From CAWCUU01 sp963798855 (GTDB taxonomy: Bacteria > Gemmatimonadota > Gemmatimonadetes > Longimicrobiales > RSA9), in the NCBI GenBank assembly GCA_963798855.1, contig CAWCUU010000003.1, forward strand, positions 62,001 to 126,000: a stretch of DNA of 64,000 nt, in the 5' to 3' direction. The notes beneath the pieces were generated by a model that was not told the origin of the DNA, did no database searches, and worked only from the letters and a program-made list of their open reading frames with translations. The translations under genes were made by a program, and so were the position numbers. Numbering within the stretch: position 1 is the first letter of the stretch; each line of letters begins with the position of its first letter. Below, piece after piece: positions 16,261-24,039 of this stretch.

Positions 16261-17031
16261 CTAGATTCCGGCCGGGTTCAGGATGTCTCTGCTGCGCAAG
16301 ATCGCCTCGAGCAGCAGCCATTCCCACCCCAACGCTGTGCGGATCGATCGGGGCCGGACCCCGAGAATGCGCCAGAGACGCCGCGACAGCGAGTCCGAGG
16401 CGGCATATCCGAACCGAACGGCAAATCTTTGAATTGGGAGTTCGATCTCGCGCTGGATGGCCATAGCCATTGCGGTGGCGCGAATGGCCTGAAACCATGC
16501 AGCGGGCGGACCGATCCCGGAAGCGGAGAAGCGCCGATACACCGTCCAAGGCTTGCTTCCGGACATCGCCACTACTCTCGTCACGGTTCGATCTGTCAGA
16601 GCCCGCTGTGCTGCCACTCGGAGGACCTTCGCCACGTCGTGCTGCAGGTCGCCGTACCGCCGTCGTGTCCAGGCGACGACGCAATCGGGCCAGCCGTCCG
16701 GCTGTGTCAGGTGCGCACGCAGCAAAGACAGCTCCGGGACCTGACCTGCTATGGCGCCCACACACCGCAAGCGAGCCCTGCCAGCCATTTCCGCCAACGT
16801 CTCAGCAGGAAGCTGGTCCGCCCACAGAACCACCGCTGCGTTCGCCGCCGCAGCGGCAAAGTCAAGGGCCCGCTCCATCCGGACCCACTCCGCAACGGGG
16901 GATGGGCGCAGGAGGATGATCGTCCCGCGCGGCAACAAACGAGGCAGGCGCTCGCTGCCGATGCGCCTCGGCTTCGTGTAGGGTGGCTCGAAGGCATACA
17001 GAGAAAGCGCTTCGGCGGCAGACGCCTGCAT
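16261..17031 (-). CDS. AraC-like transcriptional regulator
   Basis: The C-terminal 100 residues look like an AraC-type DNA-binding region with two helix-turn-helix segments, TVTRVVAMSGSKPWTVYRRF near residue 150 and IQRFAVRFGYAASDSLSRRL near 205. The second contains the conserved FGYAASDSLSR signature of that family. The N-terminal 130 residues do not match a known cupin. An ATG at 17031 is preferred because it precedes LYAFEPPY. It is the first gene of the minus-strand accessory cluster and the obvious candidate for its local regulator, but its target sites are not visible. Confidence 0.7.
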   Translation of the reverse strand: MQASAAEALSLYAFEPPYTKPRRIGSERLPRLLPRGTIILLRPSPVAEWVRMERALDFAAAAANAAVVLWADQLPAETLAEMAGRARLRCVGAIAGQVPELSLLRAHLTQPDGWPDCVVAWTRRRYGDLQHDVAKVLRVAAQRALTDRTVTRVVAMSGSKPWTVYRRFSASGIGPPAAWFQAIRATAMAMAIQREIELPIQRFAVRFGYAASDSLSRRLWRILGVRPRSIRTALGWEWLLLEAILRSRDILNPAGI

Positions 17032-17098
17032 ACGACGCTCTCCGGCCCGCTGTAGCTGTGGGCGTCTCGGGGCAACATCCAAATGTCGCTCGGGGCCG

Positions 17099-17182
17099 GA
17101 AGGTTACAGATCTAAGAAATGCGTCGTTCGACCGCGGTGTCTCAATCTCGGGCGGCGGCGATCTTTCACGCCAGTAACCTTC
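17099..17182. repeat. 9-bp perfect inverted repeat between the regulator and the IS110 remnant
   Basis: GAAGGTTAC at 17099-17107 is matched by its complement GTAACCTTC at 17174-17182, with 66 bases between. The right arm begins just before the stop codon of the IS110 remnant (17181). It could be an element end, a binding site for the regulator, or chance. The intervening bases hold no gene. Confidence 0.4.
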
Positions 17183-17490
17183 ATGAGCACACCGCGGCGG
17201 CTCCGAGACGACGGATCATCTGATCGTACGGCCCTTCGTTCTTCAGCACCCAGTAGAGCTGTATCAGAAGCTTGCGTGCAGCAGCGACACGTGCGGTCGG
17301 CTTGCCTTTCCGGTTCAGCTGCTTCCGATAGAAGCGCTGGATTGGACCTGGGCAGCGGACCGCGTGCATGACCGCTTGGATCAAGGCCCAGCGGAGCCAT
17401 CTCGACCCCTGTTTGGTGACTCGGCCGTGATAGGTGTGGTCGCCGGACGTTGCGATCTCGCTCGCACCCGGAAATCCTTCGGAGTCATGC
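17181..17490 (-). pseudogene. IS110-family transposase C-terminal remnant
   Basis: About 100 residues match the end of an IS110/IS116-type transposase (transposase 20 domain): GDHTYHGRVTKQGSRWLRWA, then LIQAVMHAVRCPG and LIQLYWVLKNEGPYD. The catalytic DEDD half is missing. Upstream the frame runs into sequence that is antisense to the SAM hydrolase gene, so the 5' limit near 17490 is approximate. A remnant next to a lower-GC gene cluster fits a past insertion or acquisition. IS110 elements lack terminal inverted repeats, so the 9-bp repeat at 17099-17182 is not required to be its end. Confidence 0.78.
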
Positions 17491-17533
17491 TCTTGGACCC
17501 GCCCCGCCGTCCCCCGGGCCGAATAGGCCCGCC

Positions 17534-18310
17534 TCAGGCGACTTCGCCGCCCAGCCGCACCGGCGTCCCGCGCGAGGCGTCGAGCGTGACGGCGGCGCTC
17601 CCGTCGCGGACGGACACCTCGAGCAGGCCGCTCGACCCGATGAGCGCGACGAGCTCTCCCGGGTCGACGTCGGCGTATGTGCGGCGGATCGTGCCGGCGA
17701 CGCGGTCGCCGACCCAGACGAGCGCCCCCTGCTCGCACCACTCCTCGGGGATGTTCGTGACGAGGTTGCCGAAGCGGTCGGTGTGGACGACGACCCCTTC
17801 CGCGCCGTCCGGCCAATGCCTCGGCTCGGGCCAGATCAGCTGCATGGGATTCTCGACGACGGGTCCGAGCTCCATCAGTCGGGTGCCGCTCGCGATGTGC
17901 GCGGCGACGGGGGCGAAAACGTCACGGCCGTGGAAGGTTGCCGATACCCGAGGGCGGAAAAAGCGCGTCTCGCTCAGCGCGACGATCCGCGCGTCCGGGT
18001 GCTCGCGGAGGACGTGCGAGAACACGCCATTGTCCGGCCCGACCAGGAATCGCTTCTCGACCTCGACGGCCAGCGCGCGCCGCTCGCTTCCGACGCCCGG
18101 ATCGACCACGACGACGTGGACGGTCCTCTCGGGATAGAGATCCCAGTATCGGTAGATCGCCCATGCGGCTCCGGCCACGTCGCCGGCGTCGACACCGTGA
18201 GCCGCGTCCTCCACCCGGGCGTCCGGCGCGATGGACGCGATCACGCCCTTCATGGCCGCCACGTAGCCGTCGGCATAGCCGAAGTCGGTGAGCAGCGTTA
18301 TCCACCGCAT
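17534..18310 (-). CDS. SAM hydrolase / SAM hydroxide adenosyltransferase (DUF62 family)
   Basis: A 258-residue DUF62 protein, which hydrolyses S-adenosylmethionine to adenosine and methionine; relatives include the fluorinase and chlorinase. The N-terminus ITLLTDFGYADGYVAAMKG, the segment VVVDPGVGSERR and the later FHGRDVFAPVAAH supply the conserved Asp, Arg and His. It has the usual length. There is no sign of the extra loop of fluorinase. It overlaps the small upstream gene by 13 bases and so shares a transcript with mrp. The biological reason for SAM hydrolysis here is unknown. Confidence 0.93.
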   Translation of the reverse strand: MRWITLLTDFGYADGYVAAMKGVIASIAPDARVEDAAHGVDAGDVAGAAWAIYRYWDLYPERTVHVVVVDPGVGSERRALAVEVEKRFLVGPDNGVFSHVLREHPDARIVALSETRFFRPRVSATFHGRDVFAPVAAHIASGTRLMELGPVVENPMQLIWPEPRHWPDGAEGVVVHTDRFGNLVTNIPEEWCEQGALVWVGDRVAGTIRRTYADVDPGELVALIGSSGLLEVSVRDGSAAVTLDASRGTPVRLGGEVA

Positions 18311-18543
18311 GGCTCTCCTCCCCGCCAGGCGATCGTGGCCGCGACTTCCGCGACCAGCGCTTCCGTTCCCTCGTTTCCCGCGTCCACCACCTCGGACAGC
18401 GGGAGCGTGGCCACCCGGCTCAGCTCAGCTCCGTGGCGCCGCAGCACCGCGAGCGTTTCGGGATAGTCGCGCAGCAGCCGCTGCGTCGCGAGCGCGGCGA
18501 GCTTCTCGGAGGGCCGCGGGGGTACTGGCGTCCGGCTCCTCAC
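18298..18543 (-). CDS. Small conserved protein, ScdA_N/DUF542-like resemblance
   Basis: An 81-residue protein placed between mrp and the SAM hydrolase. The GTG at 18543 overlaps the mrp stop (GTGA), which makes the start convincing. The body, RLLRDYPETLAVLRRHGAEL followed by LPLSEVVDAG and a long helix, resembles small DUF542/DUF1858-type domains near Fe-S or nitrosative-stress genes. However, the two Cys of those domains are missing. I treat the resemblance as a guess. Its position in an Fe-S assembly operon is the main clue to its role. Confidence 0.6.
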   Translation of the reverse strand: MRSRTPVPPRPSEKLAALATQRLLRDYPETLAVLRRHGAELSRVATLPLSEVVDAGNEGTEALVAEVAATIAWRGGEPCGG

Positions 18544-19670
18544 CGGCCGGCGGGGACGCCGTCCTCGACGAGCCGGGCGACGCTCTCCGCGATCGCGCGG
18601 AACGCCCGCCCCGCCGCCGAATCCGGCTCGGCGAGCGCGCTCGGCCGACCGGCGTCGCCCGCCAGACGGACGGCCGGGTCGAGCGGTACGCTGCCCAGCA
18701 GCGGGAGCTGCATATCCTCGGCGAGCGTCTTTCCGCCGTGCTGCCCGAAGACGTCGATCGGCTGATGGCAGTGAGGGCATTCGAGCATGCTCATGTTCTC
18801 GACCACACCGAGCACGCGGGTGTTCGTCCGCTCGAACATCCGGATCCCGCGTCGGACATCGCCCGTCGATACCTCCTGGGGCGTCGTTACCATCACGGCC
18901 CCATCCAGATCGATCATCTGCACGAGCGAGAGCTGCGCGTCGCCCGTCCCGGGCGGCATGTCCACCACGAGGTAGTCGAGCTCCCCCCATTCGACCTGCT
19001 CGAGGAATTGCCGAAGCACTCCGGCGACGAGCGGCCCTCGCATGATGGCCGGCTGTTCGGGGTCGAGCAGGAACCCGAGGCTCATCAGCTTTACGCCGTG
19101 GGCCTCGAGTGGAACGATCCGCTCCGACCCCCGAGCACCGCTGACCTGTGGCCGGCGTGTCTCGCCGAACATCAGCGGGATGTCCGGCCCGTAGATGTCC
19201 GCATCCAGCAGCCCAACCGCATGACCCGCCGACGCCAGGGCCGCCGCAAGGTTCACGGCGACCGTGGACTTGCCGACTCCACCCTTCCCCGAGCTGACCG
19301 CGATCACGTGTCGGAGCCCGCGCCGCAGCTCGTCCTGCGGCGTCGGCGCGGGCACCGACCCGGGCTGCGGCCGGTGTGGACGGCCGGCCGGCTGCTGCGG
19401 CCGGTCCGAGCGCGGAGACTGCGGCAGCTTCACGTCGACCCTCACCCGGGCCACGCCCTCGACGCTCTCGGCGATCGTGCGCGCCTCGCGCACGAGGCTG
19501 CCATCGTCGCCCGGCAGCAGCCGGAGCTGGAAACGGACGTTCCCCTCCGCGTCCGACTCCAGCGCCTGCACCTGACTTCCGGTGACGATGTCCTGCCCGC
19601 TCCTCGGGTTCCGCAGCCGTGAGAGGCTCGCCGTCACGCGGCGCAGCAGGTCATCACGATCTAGGCTCAT
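18540..19670 (-). CDS. mrp: Mrp/NBP35-family iron-sulfur carrier ATPase
   Basis: A 376-residue P-loop ATPase that carries [4Fe-4S] clusters to apo-enzymes. An N-terminal DUF59-like region (residues 1-85) is followed by a proline-rich linker, then the deviant Walker A SSGKGGVGKST near residue 127. Further motifs are DADIYGPDIP, MPPGTGDAQL, and the cluster-binding CPHC in MLECPHCHQPI. Family length and order are normal. The ATG at 19670 has AAAGGAT upstream. A strong hairpin with a T-run separates it from nifU, so it probably has its own promoter, with two further genes downstream in the same transcript. Confidence 0.96.
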   Translation of the reverse strand: MSLDRDDLLRRVTASLSRLRNPRSGQDIVTGSQVQALESDAEGNVRFQLRLLPGDDGSLVREARTIAESVEGVARVRVDVKLPQSPRSDRPQQPAGRPHRPQPGSVPAPTPQDELRRGLRHVIAVSSGKGGVGKSTVAVNLAAALASAGHAVGLLDADIYGPDIPLMFGETRRPQVSGARGSERIVPLEAHGVKLMSLGFLLDPEQPAIMRGPLVAGVLRQFLEQVEWGELDYLVVDMPPGTGDAQLSLVQMIDLDGAVMVTTPQEVSTGDVRRGIRMFERTNTRVLGVVENMSMLECPHCHQPIDVFGQHGGKTLAEDMQLPLLGSVPLDPAVRLAGDAGRPSALAEPDSAAGRAFRAIAESVARLVEDGVPAGR

Positions 19671-19711
19671 CTCGATCCTTTTTCCATTCGATTCGGTGGC
19701 TGCCCATACCG

Positions 19712-19743
19712 AAAAACGGCCGACGCCCGGTGGGCGACGGCCG
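19712..19743 (-). terminator. Rho-independent terminator downstream of nifU
   Basis: On the minus strand a CGGCCG arm, an inner GC-rich stem (5 bp) and a three-base loop form a hairpin from 19743 to 19717, followed by five T at 19716-19712. The two halves have one A:A mismatch between the outer and inner stems. It lies between the nifU stop and the mrp start, so it would end nifU transcription and leave mrp independent. Confidence 0.85.
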
Positions 19744-19778
19744 CAGGCACGCAGGGGTGCGGAGACGACTGAATCCCG

Positions 19779-20006
19779 TTAGACGGCGTGGACCGCCTTC
19801 ACCTCCGGCACGGCCGAGATCAGCCGGCGCTCGATTCCCTGCTTCAAGGTGACCGACGAGATCGGACAGGCGCCGCAAACGCCGATCAGGCGGAGGTGTA
19901 CGACGCCGTCCTCGTCGAAGTCCACGAATTCGACGTCGCCGCCGTCCAGGTGCAGAGCGGGACGGATGCTCGTCAGAACCTCTTCGATCTTCTCGCGCCC
20001 CGTCAT
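19779..20006 (-). CDS. NifU C-terminal domain protein (Fe-S scaffold)
   Basis: A 75-residue NifU-like protein. The cluster-binding CxxC sits in GVCGACPISS near residue 43, preceded by LHLDGGDVEFVDFDEDGVV, the signature of this domain. Such single-domain proteins act as scaffold or carrier for [4Fe-4S] clusters. ATG at 20006 is preferred over an upstream in-frame ATG at 20033. A good promoter (TTGACC, 18 bp, TAGATT) ends 46 bases upstream, and a terminator follows the gene, so it is probably monocistronic. It pairs functionally with neighbouring mrp. Confidence 0.94.
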   Translation of the reverse strand: MTGREKIEEVLTSIRPALHLDGGDVEFVDFDEDGVVHLRLIGVCGACPISSVTLKQGIERRLISAVPEVKAVHAV

Positions 20007-20051
20007 GGCGCCTCGCTCCGCCCGCTGGTGCACACGAGCCCCGTACTGGCT

Positions 20052-20081
20052 AATCTACCGGGCCCGAATACCCCCGGTCAA
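20052..20081 (-). promoter_or_regulatory. Promoter of nifU: TTGACC, 18 bp, TAGATT
   Basis: On the minus strand TTGACC (20081-20076) is followed after exactly 18 bases by TAGATT (20057-20052), 46 bases before the nifU ATG. The spacing and -10 agree with promoters at guaB, the PLP operon and the acyltransferase. Confidence 0.6.
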
Positions 20082-20251
20082 CCGAGGAGGTCCGGCCCGT
20101 ACCGCGACTTGCGACGCCGCCGGGGGATCGGCCAACTTACCGCCGCGGCGGGGCGGAACGCAGCATCCTGCGCCACCGGCGCGGGCGCGATCGGCCGCAG
20201 CCACGAACATGCCGAAACGATCCGAAGCACCCGAGCGGAGGAAACCGCTTT

Positions 20252-22027
20252 ATGCTGGACCTGAAGCAGTTGGAGCGAGAAATCGAGGCGTTTGAGGCGA
20301 ACGCTCAGCTTGGCGAGGACCCGCTCGCCCGTCGTTATCGCGATCGACGCGCCGACTGGTCGCTGTTCACGCCCACCATGTCGGACGCCGAGATCGAGGC
20401 GCTGCGCTCCTACATCTTCTGCTACGACCGTCTTCCGCAGAAGCAGGGTGACCCGGCGATCGGGATCCGCAACCTGATCGGCGGCGAATGGCGGGGCGCG
20501 AAGCGCACGGCGACGATGCCGGCGAAGTTCGATCGGCGCGTGTCGCTCTGCGAGCTGCCGGCCTCGGACGAGGACGATGTGTCGCAGGCGCTGGCGATCG
20601 CCGAGGACTACTGGCTCTCGCTCGAATGGGCGGACGAGGTGCTCTCCTACCGGAAATGGGTGGTCAAGAACTTCGCCCGCATGATGCAGTACTTCGAGGA
20701 AGAGTGCCTCACCGAGATCCGTCACCAGATCCCGAAGACGCGCCTCGAGGCGCAGAAGGACTTCTGGGAGGGGAAGCGCGCGGCGGACCACCTCGAGGGC
20801 AGCGCGGAGGTCGCCATGCAGGGGCAGATGCTGCCCGCGCTGATCGGGGGCCACGACTACTGGAAAACGGACTACATCCCGGCCGGCATCTGCGCCGTGA
20901 TCACACCCATGAACTTCATTTACGGGATTCCCGGCATCCAGATCATCGGCTGCTACCTGTCCGGGTCACCGATGATCTTCAAGGGTCATCCCGACGCCGC
21001 GATCACGAACACGACGCTGATCCGGATGCTGATCGCGGCGGGCGCGGATCCGCGCGCCGTACAGAAGCTCGAGGGCTTCGGCAAGGGTATCGCTTCGCTT
21101 GCCACGGATCCGCGTGTCAAGGTCGTGAGCGTCACCGGCTCCGATCAGACGGCGCTCGCGATCCAGAGGGGTCGGGGGCTGGGGAAGCTCGTCTTCGAGG
21201 GCGGGGGTGTGAACTGGGCATGGGTCGATGCCGGCTTCAGCGACGCGGAGCTCCAGCGTATCGCCGTACGTCTCGCGTACTCGAAGGTCGGATTCTCCTC
21301 CCACAAATGCTCGACGCTGCACGGCATCTGCGGTCCCGCCGCGAGTATCGAGAAGCTCGCGCGCTATATCGACCGCGAGCTGGACGAGTGGGAGGTCAAA
21401 GACCCTCGCTCCGCGCGCGCGGAGGAGACCCGGGTCATCGGTCCGCTGATGGTGCACGCCGCCCAGACGACCAGCAACATCCAGGAGGCGGCCCGCAAGG
21501 CCGGGGTCCCCGTCATCCGGGAGGGCGGAAAGATCAGGGAGGGCGAATACGCGCAGAACGCGGAGGTCGTGCGCCCGGTGATCCTCGGTCCGATCACCCC
21601 CGACACCCTGCTCGCCTGCGATTGGGACGGCAAGGGAGAAAAGACCTTCCGTCCGGCGATCACGGAGTTCTTCCAGCCGATCCTGTGCACGATGCACATG
21701 GAGAGCTTCGACGACTTCCTCCGCTTCGCGCTCGGCACGAATCCCTACGACCTGATCGTCTCCATCTGGTCGAAGGACGACACCGTGATCCAGCGCGCCC
21801 GCAAGGTGATCGGCGGGATGCTCAAGGAGAACGACGGCACCGACAGCGCGCTGGAGTGGGAGGCGTTCGGCGCCAGCGGCGTCGGCCTGAGCGGCAACAC
21901 CGGCGTCGGCGAGCCGCGCTCCACGATCGGGATGTTCTGCAGGAAACAGAAGGGCCGGCACCTTCAGTTCGACGCGTACCGTTCCGAGCGCGACAGCGGC
22001 GCCGGCCCGGGCGTCGGCACGGTCTGA
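20252..22027 (+). CDS. Aldehyde dehydrogenase superfamily protein, long form
   Basis: A 591-residue NAD(P)-dependent aldehyde dehydrogenase, longer than typical members (about 480-550). The cofactor fold includes AVITPMNFIYG, then VVSVTGSDQTALAI, and the catalytic Glu region is FEGGGVNWAWV rather than the usual ELGGK. The catalytic Cys is in SSHKCSTLHG, resembling the GQKCS of delta-1-pyrroline-5-carboxylate dehydrogenases. The length and this motif suggest a P5C-dehydrogenase-like enzyme, but the altered Glu region makes substrate prediction unsafe. GGAGG lies 10 bases before the ATG. It stands alone, convergent with the CopD-like gene. Confidence 0.85.
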   Translation: MLDLKQLEREIEAFEANAQLGEDPLARRYRDRRADWSLFTPTMSDAEIEALRSYIFCYDRLPQKQGDPAIGIRNLIGGEWRGAKRTATMPAKFDRRVSLCELPASDEDDVSQALAIAEDYWLSLEWADEVLSYRKWVVKNFARMMQYFEEECLTEIRHQIPKTRLEAQKDFWEGKRAADHLEGSAEVAMQGQMLPALIGGHDYWKTDYIPAGICAVITPMNFIYGIPGIQIIGCYLSGSPMIFKGHPDAAITNTTLIRMLIAAGADPRAVQKLEGFGKGIASLATDPRVKVVSVTGSDQTALAIQRGRGLGKLVFEGGGVNWAWVDAGFSDAELQRIAVRLAYSKVGFSSHKCSTLHGICGPAASIEKLARYIDRELDEWEVKDPRSARAEETRVIGPLMVHAAQTTSNIQEAARKAGVPVIREGGKIREGEYAQNAEVVRPVILGPITPDTLLACDWDGKGEKTFRPAITEFFQPILCTMHMESFDDFLRFALGTNPYDLIVSIWSKDDTVIQRARKVIGGMLKENDGTDSALEWEAFGASGVGLSGNTGVGEPRSTIGMFCRKQKGRHLQFDAYRSERDSGAGPGVGTV

Positions 22028-22031
22028 CGGC

Positions 22032-22526
22032 TCAGCCGCCCCGGGCCAGGTGGACGGCCGCGAAGACGAGCACCACGCCGAGCACCGCGTTGAGCCGCGC
22101 GAGCAGCGAGGAGCTTCGCCTGTAGCGACTCGCCGCCGGGGAGCCGGGCCGCTCCCGTGAAGCCCGCGGCCCCAGGATGAAGTCGTGCACGGCGCTGAAG
22201 GCCACCATCAGCACCACCGCAGTCAGTTTCCAACCGAGGGCACGTCCGAACGGCGTTCGCCAGAAGCCGGCGGATCCGAGTACCGACGCGTGCAGCACGC
22301 CGCGGAAGTACAGGTTGCCGACGCCGGTCGCGAGAAGGATGGCGATGCAAGCCCATCCCGCGGTGCGGAACCGCTCGCCCAGCGCCCTGAACAGCTCGAC
22401 GCGTAGAGAAGGCGGCTCCACGCCGCGCAGCACGGGCGCGCCGACCACGGCGAGGAAGAACATGCCGCCCAGCCACAGCAGCGCCGCGAGAACGTGGATC
22501 GTGACGTTTACGTAGTACAGCGACAT
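22032..22526 (-). CDS. CopD-like/DUF4149-type membrane protein
   Basis: A 164-residue integral membrane protein with four or five hydrophobic helices. The first, LYYVNVTIHVLAALLWLGGM, has the His-x7-8-Trp pattern of CopD-type quinone or copper-related proteins. AFSAVHDFILGPRA near residue 115 supplies another conserved His-Asp. These proteins are often found with terminal oxidases or copper handling. It is the last gene of the minus operon that includes the mini heme-copper oxidase protein 25 bases upstream. Confidence 0.75.
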   Translation of the reverse strand: MSLYYVNVTIHVLAALLWLGGMFFLAVVGAPVLRGVEPPSLRVELFRALGERFRTAGWACIAILLATGVGNLYFRGVLHASVLGSAGFWRTPFGRALGWKLTAVVLMVAFSAVHDFILGPRASRERPGSPAASRYRRSSSLLARLNAVLGVVLVFAAVHLARGG

Positions 22527-22551
22527 CGCTCCCCCAGCGGAATTCTGCTAC

Positions 22552-23007
22552 TCAGAACCGTTCTCCCCTCGCCTCGCGGAGGTGGCTCCCGACGGGTCGG
22601 ATCCGTGGCCACATCGTCCAGAAGTAGATGACGATGCCGAGCACCTGTCCCGCACCGCCGATCACGACCGCCCAGCTCAGCCAGCCCGCGCTCGTCCACG
22701 CGCGCGCCGCCTCGGTGACGAAGCGCAGCGCCGTGGCCGTGGTGAGCACCCAGTAGGCGGCCTCGATCCGCTGCGGCCTGTATCGCTTGTCGTCCTTCGG
22801 GGCGCGGGGAAAGAGCCACAGTGCCACGCCCAGGATCAGGAACATCACGAACCCGACACCCACGGCGTGGACGTGGGCCGAGACGAGATAGCGGTCCGGC
22901 CAGACCCCGAAAAGCTCCCGCCTCACCAGCAGGTAGCCACCCAGGACGAGCCCGGCGACGAGGAATCCGATCCCGGTCTTGATGAAGCGTCGAACCAGAG
23001 TGAACAT
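22552..23007 (-). CDS. Mini heme-copper oxidase subunit I-like protein
   Basis: A 151-residue protein with four hydrophobic helices resembling the first part of a heme-copper oxidase subunit I (or NorB). The closest match is YLVSAHVHAVGVGFVMFLIL, where the His pair sits in the low-spin heme helix. It lacks the copper ligands and later helices, so it cannot be an oxidase alone. It lies between YpdA and the CopD-like protein, 24-25 bases from each, in a redox-flavoured operon. It may be a heme-binding or assembly factor, which is inference only. Confidence 0.7.
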   Translation of the reverse strand: MFTLVRRFIKTGIGFLVAGLVLGGYLLVRRELFGVWPDRYLVSAHVHAVGVGFVMFLILGVALWLFPRAPKDDKRYRPQRIEAAYWVLTTATALRFVTEAARAWTSAGWLSWAVVIGGAGQVLGIVIYFWTMWPRIRPVGSHLREARGERF

Positions 23008-23031
23008 GCGGCGAGCCTGCGGAGCGGCGGC

Positions 23032-24039
23032 TCAGCGCGTCGCTTCGGAGAGCTGCCGGCCCGAGCGGACCGCCTCGACGATGCGCGGGCCGTGATGGCG
23101 GCCGTTCTCGATGAAAATCTTGTTCGCGTCGTAGCCGGCCACGATGACCCCGGCGATGAAGACGCCCGGTACGTCGGTCTCCATTGTGGTGGGGTCGTGG
23201 ACGGGGATTCCGGTCGCGTCATCGATCTCGACGCCGAGCGACCGGAGCAGCACCGGGTCGGGGCGGTAGCCGGTCATCGCGAAGACCCACTCGTTCGGAA
23301 GGCGCTCGGTTTCGCCGGTCTCCTCGGACCACAGCGTCACGTGGTCGAGCCCGATCCCGGTCAGGCGGGTCCGCCAGCGCGCCGTGATATCGCCCGCCTT
23401 GAGCCGGTTCTCGATGTCCGGCAGCACCCACGGCTTCACGCCCGGATCCAGCCGGTCCGCGAAGTGCACAAGCGAGACCTCCGCCCCCGCCCGATACAGC
23501 TCCAGCGCGGCATCGACTGCCGAGTTGCCGGCACCCACGACCACGCAGCGCTGTCCGTAGAACGGATCGGCTTCCTGGAAATAGTGGAAGACGTTCGGCA
23601 GCTCCTCGCCCGGGATGCGGAGCAGGTTGGGCGTGTCGAAATAACCTGTCGCGATGACGACGTTGCGGGCGGCGTGCACCGCCTCCTCGCCGGTACGGAG
23701 TCGGGTGTCGAGCTCGAAGCCGTCGCCGGTCCGCCGTACCGACTCGACGGCGGTGTATTGCCGAACGTCGAGCTCGAAGTGCTCCGCGACCCGGCGGTAG
23801 TACTTCAGCGCTTCGCGGCGGGTAGGCTTGTCTTCGATCGTGATGAACGGCAGGCCACCGAGCTCCAGCCGCTCGGGCGTGCTGAAGAAGCGCATCTGCT
23901 GTGGGTACAGCGTGAGGGAACGGGTCAGACACCCCTTGTCGAAGAGGGTGCAGCTCACGCCGCGCTGGCGTGCTGCAACCCCGACGCCGAGCCCACACGG
24001 CCCCGCGCCGACTACGGCGATATCGATAATCTGCTTCAT
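23032..24039 (-). CDS. ypdA: YpdA-family flavin disulfide reductase (bacillithiol-type)
   Basis: A 335-residue FAD/NADPH oxidoreductase. The FAD site AVVGAGPCGLGVGV begins at residue 8. The middle NADPH site VVVGAGNSAVDAALEL is near residue 165, and the C-terminus has GVFIAGVIVAGYDANKIFIE, the diagnostic end of the YpdA family. YpdA (Bdr) is linked to reduction of bacillithiol disulfide in Firmicutes and some other phyla; whether this species makes bacillithiol is unknown. It overlaps the penicillin acylase start by 4 bases and is preceded in the operon by a sulfur-amino-acid PLP enzyme, which fits a low-molecular-weight thiol context. Confidence 0.9.
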   Translation of the reverse strand: MKQIIDIAVVGAGPCGLGVGVAARQRGVSCTLFDKGCLTRSLTLYPQQMRFFSTPERLELGGLPFITIEDKPTRREALKYYRRVAEHFELDVRQYTAVESVRRTGDGFELDTRLRTGEEAVHAARNVVIATGYFDTPNLLRIPGEELPNVFHYFQEADPFYGQRCVVVGAGNSAVDAALELYRAGAEVSLVHFADRLDPGVKPWVLPDIENRLKAGDITARWRTRLTGIGLDHVTLWSEETGETERLPNEWVFAMTGYRPDPVLLRSLGVEIDDATGIPVHDPTTMETDVPGVFIAGVIVAGYDANKIFIENGRHHGPRIVEAVRSGRQLSEATR

